NCBI RefSeq assembly: GCF_902728265.1
Contig: NZ_CACVBR010000021.1
Span: forward strand, 1 to 64,000
Length of the DNA: 64,000 nucleotides
Reading direction: 5' to 3'
Source of the DNA: Chryseobacterium potabilaquae
GTDB lineage: Bacteria; Bacteroidota; Bacteroidia; Flavobacteriales; Weeksellaceae
Made by a program: the position numbers and the translations under genes. Position 1 is the first letter of the stretch; each line of letters starts with the position of its first letter. The notes beneath the pieces are model-generated. The model ran no database searches and was not told the DNA's origin. It was given only the letters and a program-made list of their open reading frames with translations. Positions 63,748-64,000 of this stretch are shown here, in pieces.

Positions 63748-64000
63748 ATGAAAAAGTTTTCTTTTCTACTTATTTTCAGCTTATTGATTTTTACAGCATG
63801 TAAAAAAGATAGAGTAGATTCTACAAGTACCAAAACTTTACAATCAAGTATTAATGATATGACATCTAGTCTACCAACCATTAAACAAATCAAGTTTAAT
63901 GAGGCACTTTACATCCTTAAAACTTTTGGAGTAGATGCTGATGGAGACGTAAATGAACTTAAAGCGCTTGGCCAACTAATTAATGGAAAAAAAGTTCCTG
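63748..64000 (+). CDS. Lipoprotein, truncated by the window edge
   Basis: The first 84 residues are visible and the frame is open at the edge. A lipobox with Cys18 (LLIFTACKKD) follows a hydrophobic stretch, so it is a membrane-anchored lipoprotein. The mature start is Ser/Thr-rich (RVDSTSTKTLQSSINDMTSS), then FNEALYILKTFGVDADGDVN. I do not recognise the family from this part. Confidence 0.7.
   Translation, partial: MKKFSFLLIFSLLIFTACKKDRVDSTSTKTLQSSINDMTSSLPTIKQIKFNEALYILKTFGVDADGDVNELKALGQLINGKKVP

Noticed and set aside
63594..63893. 99-codon minus-strand frame near the right edge
   Set aside because: It is antisense to the end of one exported-protein gene and the start of a lipoprotein gene with a clear lipobox and promoter.
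1..64000. tRNA, rRNA or CRISPR loci
   Set aside because: Reading the intergenic stretches showed no cloverleaf-like or rRNA-like sequence and no regularly spaced repeat array. A dedicated RNA scan was not possible here.

Overview
The window is low-GC DNA from a flavobacterium, most likely a Chryseobacterium-like member of the Weeksellaceae. Three things point there. The gene content is typical: GldH, a T9SS-sorted protease, alternative complex III, GlnN, RicT, and FadL/SGNH pairs. Putative promoters carry the Bacteroidota -7 box TAnnTTTG. Shine-Dalgarno sites are nearly absent. I saw no rRNA or tRNA gene and no CRISPR array. One gene runs off the right edge.

Layout. 1-3.8 kb: small stress or unknown genes (CinA-C/PncC-like, iron-permease-like membrane protein, DUF892 ferritin-like protein, double-Dabb lipoprotein). 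4.4-10.3 kb: an accessory island, all on the minus strand. It holds DUF1016 nuclease, serine recombinase, AAA ATPase (IetA-like), subtilisin-like protease (IetS-like), and a small protein with a HEPN-type R-x4-H motif. Similar ~28-bp direct repeats (4403-4430 and 10265-10293) bracket the island. The right copy sits in a palindrome with an AA centre, the architecture of a small-serine-recombinase crossover site. This looks like a self-contained defence cassette and is the most interesting part of the window.

10.5-19 kb: a decayed fragment and a 13-bp inverted repeat, then a WYL regulator, a TonB-C protein, tadA, coaX, an M1 peptidase, a DinB-like protein and a large DUF6909-like protein. 19.3-27 kb: glutamine synthetase III, an NlpC/P60 lipoprotein, a pentapeptide-repeat protein, a PhoD-type phosphatase and BrnQ. 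27.2-32.9 kb: the rod-shape operon mreB-mreC-mreD-mrdA-rodA (minus). Divergent from it, 33.2-37.2 kb holds the heme operon hemA-hemC-hemD-hemE.

37.5-46 kb: an M43 protease with a T9SS C-terminal domain, an ATP-grasp-like protein, sufS, prs-rplY, and a FadL-type porin with an SGNH lipoprotein. 46.2-53.9 kb: ricT-gldH-PBP1A (coupled), selO, a polytopic membrane protein and a SPOR-domain protein. 54.1-62.5 kb: alternative complex III actA-actB-actC-actD-actE-actF, the quinol-oxidising complex that stands in for cytochrome bc1. Two unknown exported proteins close the window.

Most core genes are ordinary, and several starts were moved downstream using promoter positions. The accessory island is the place for experimental follow-up.
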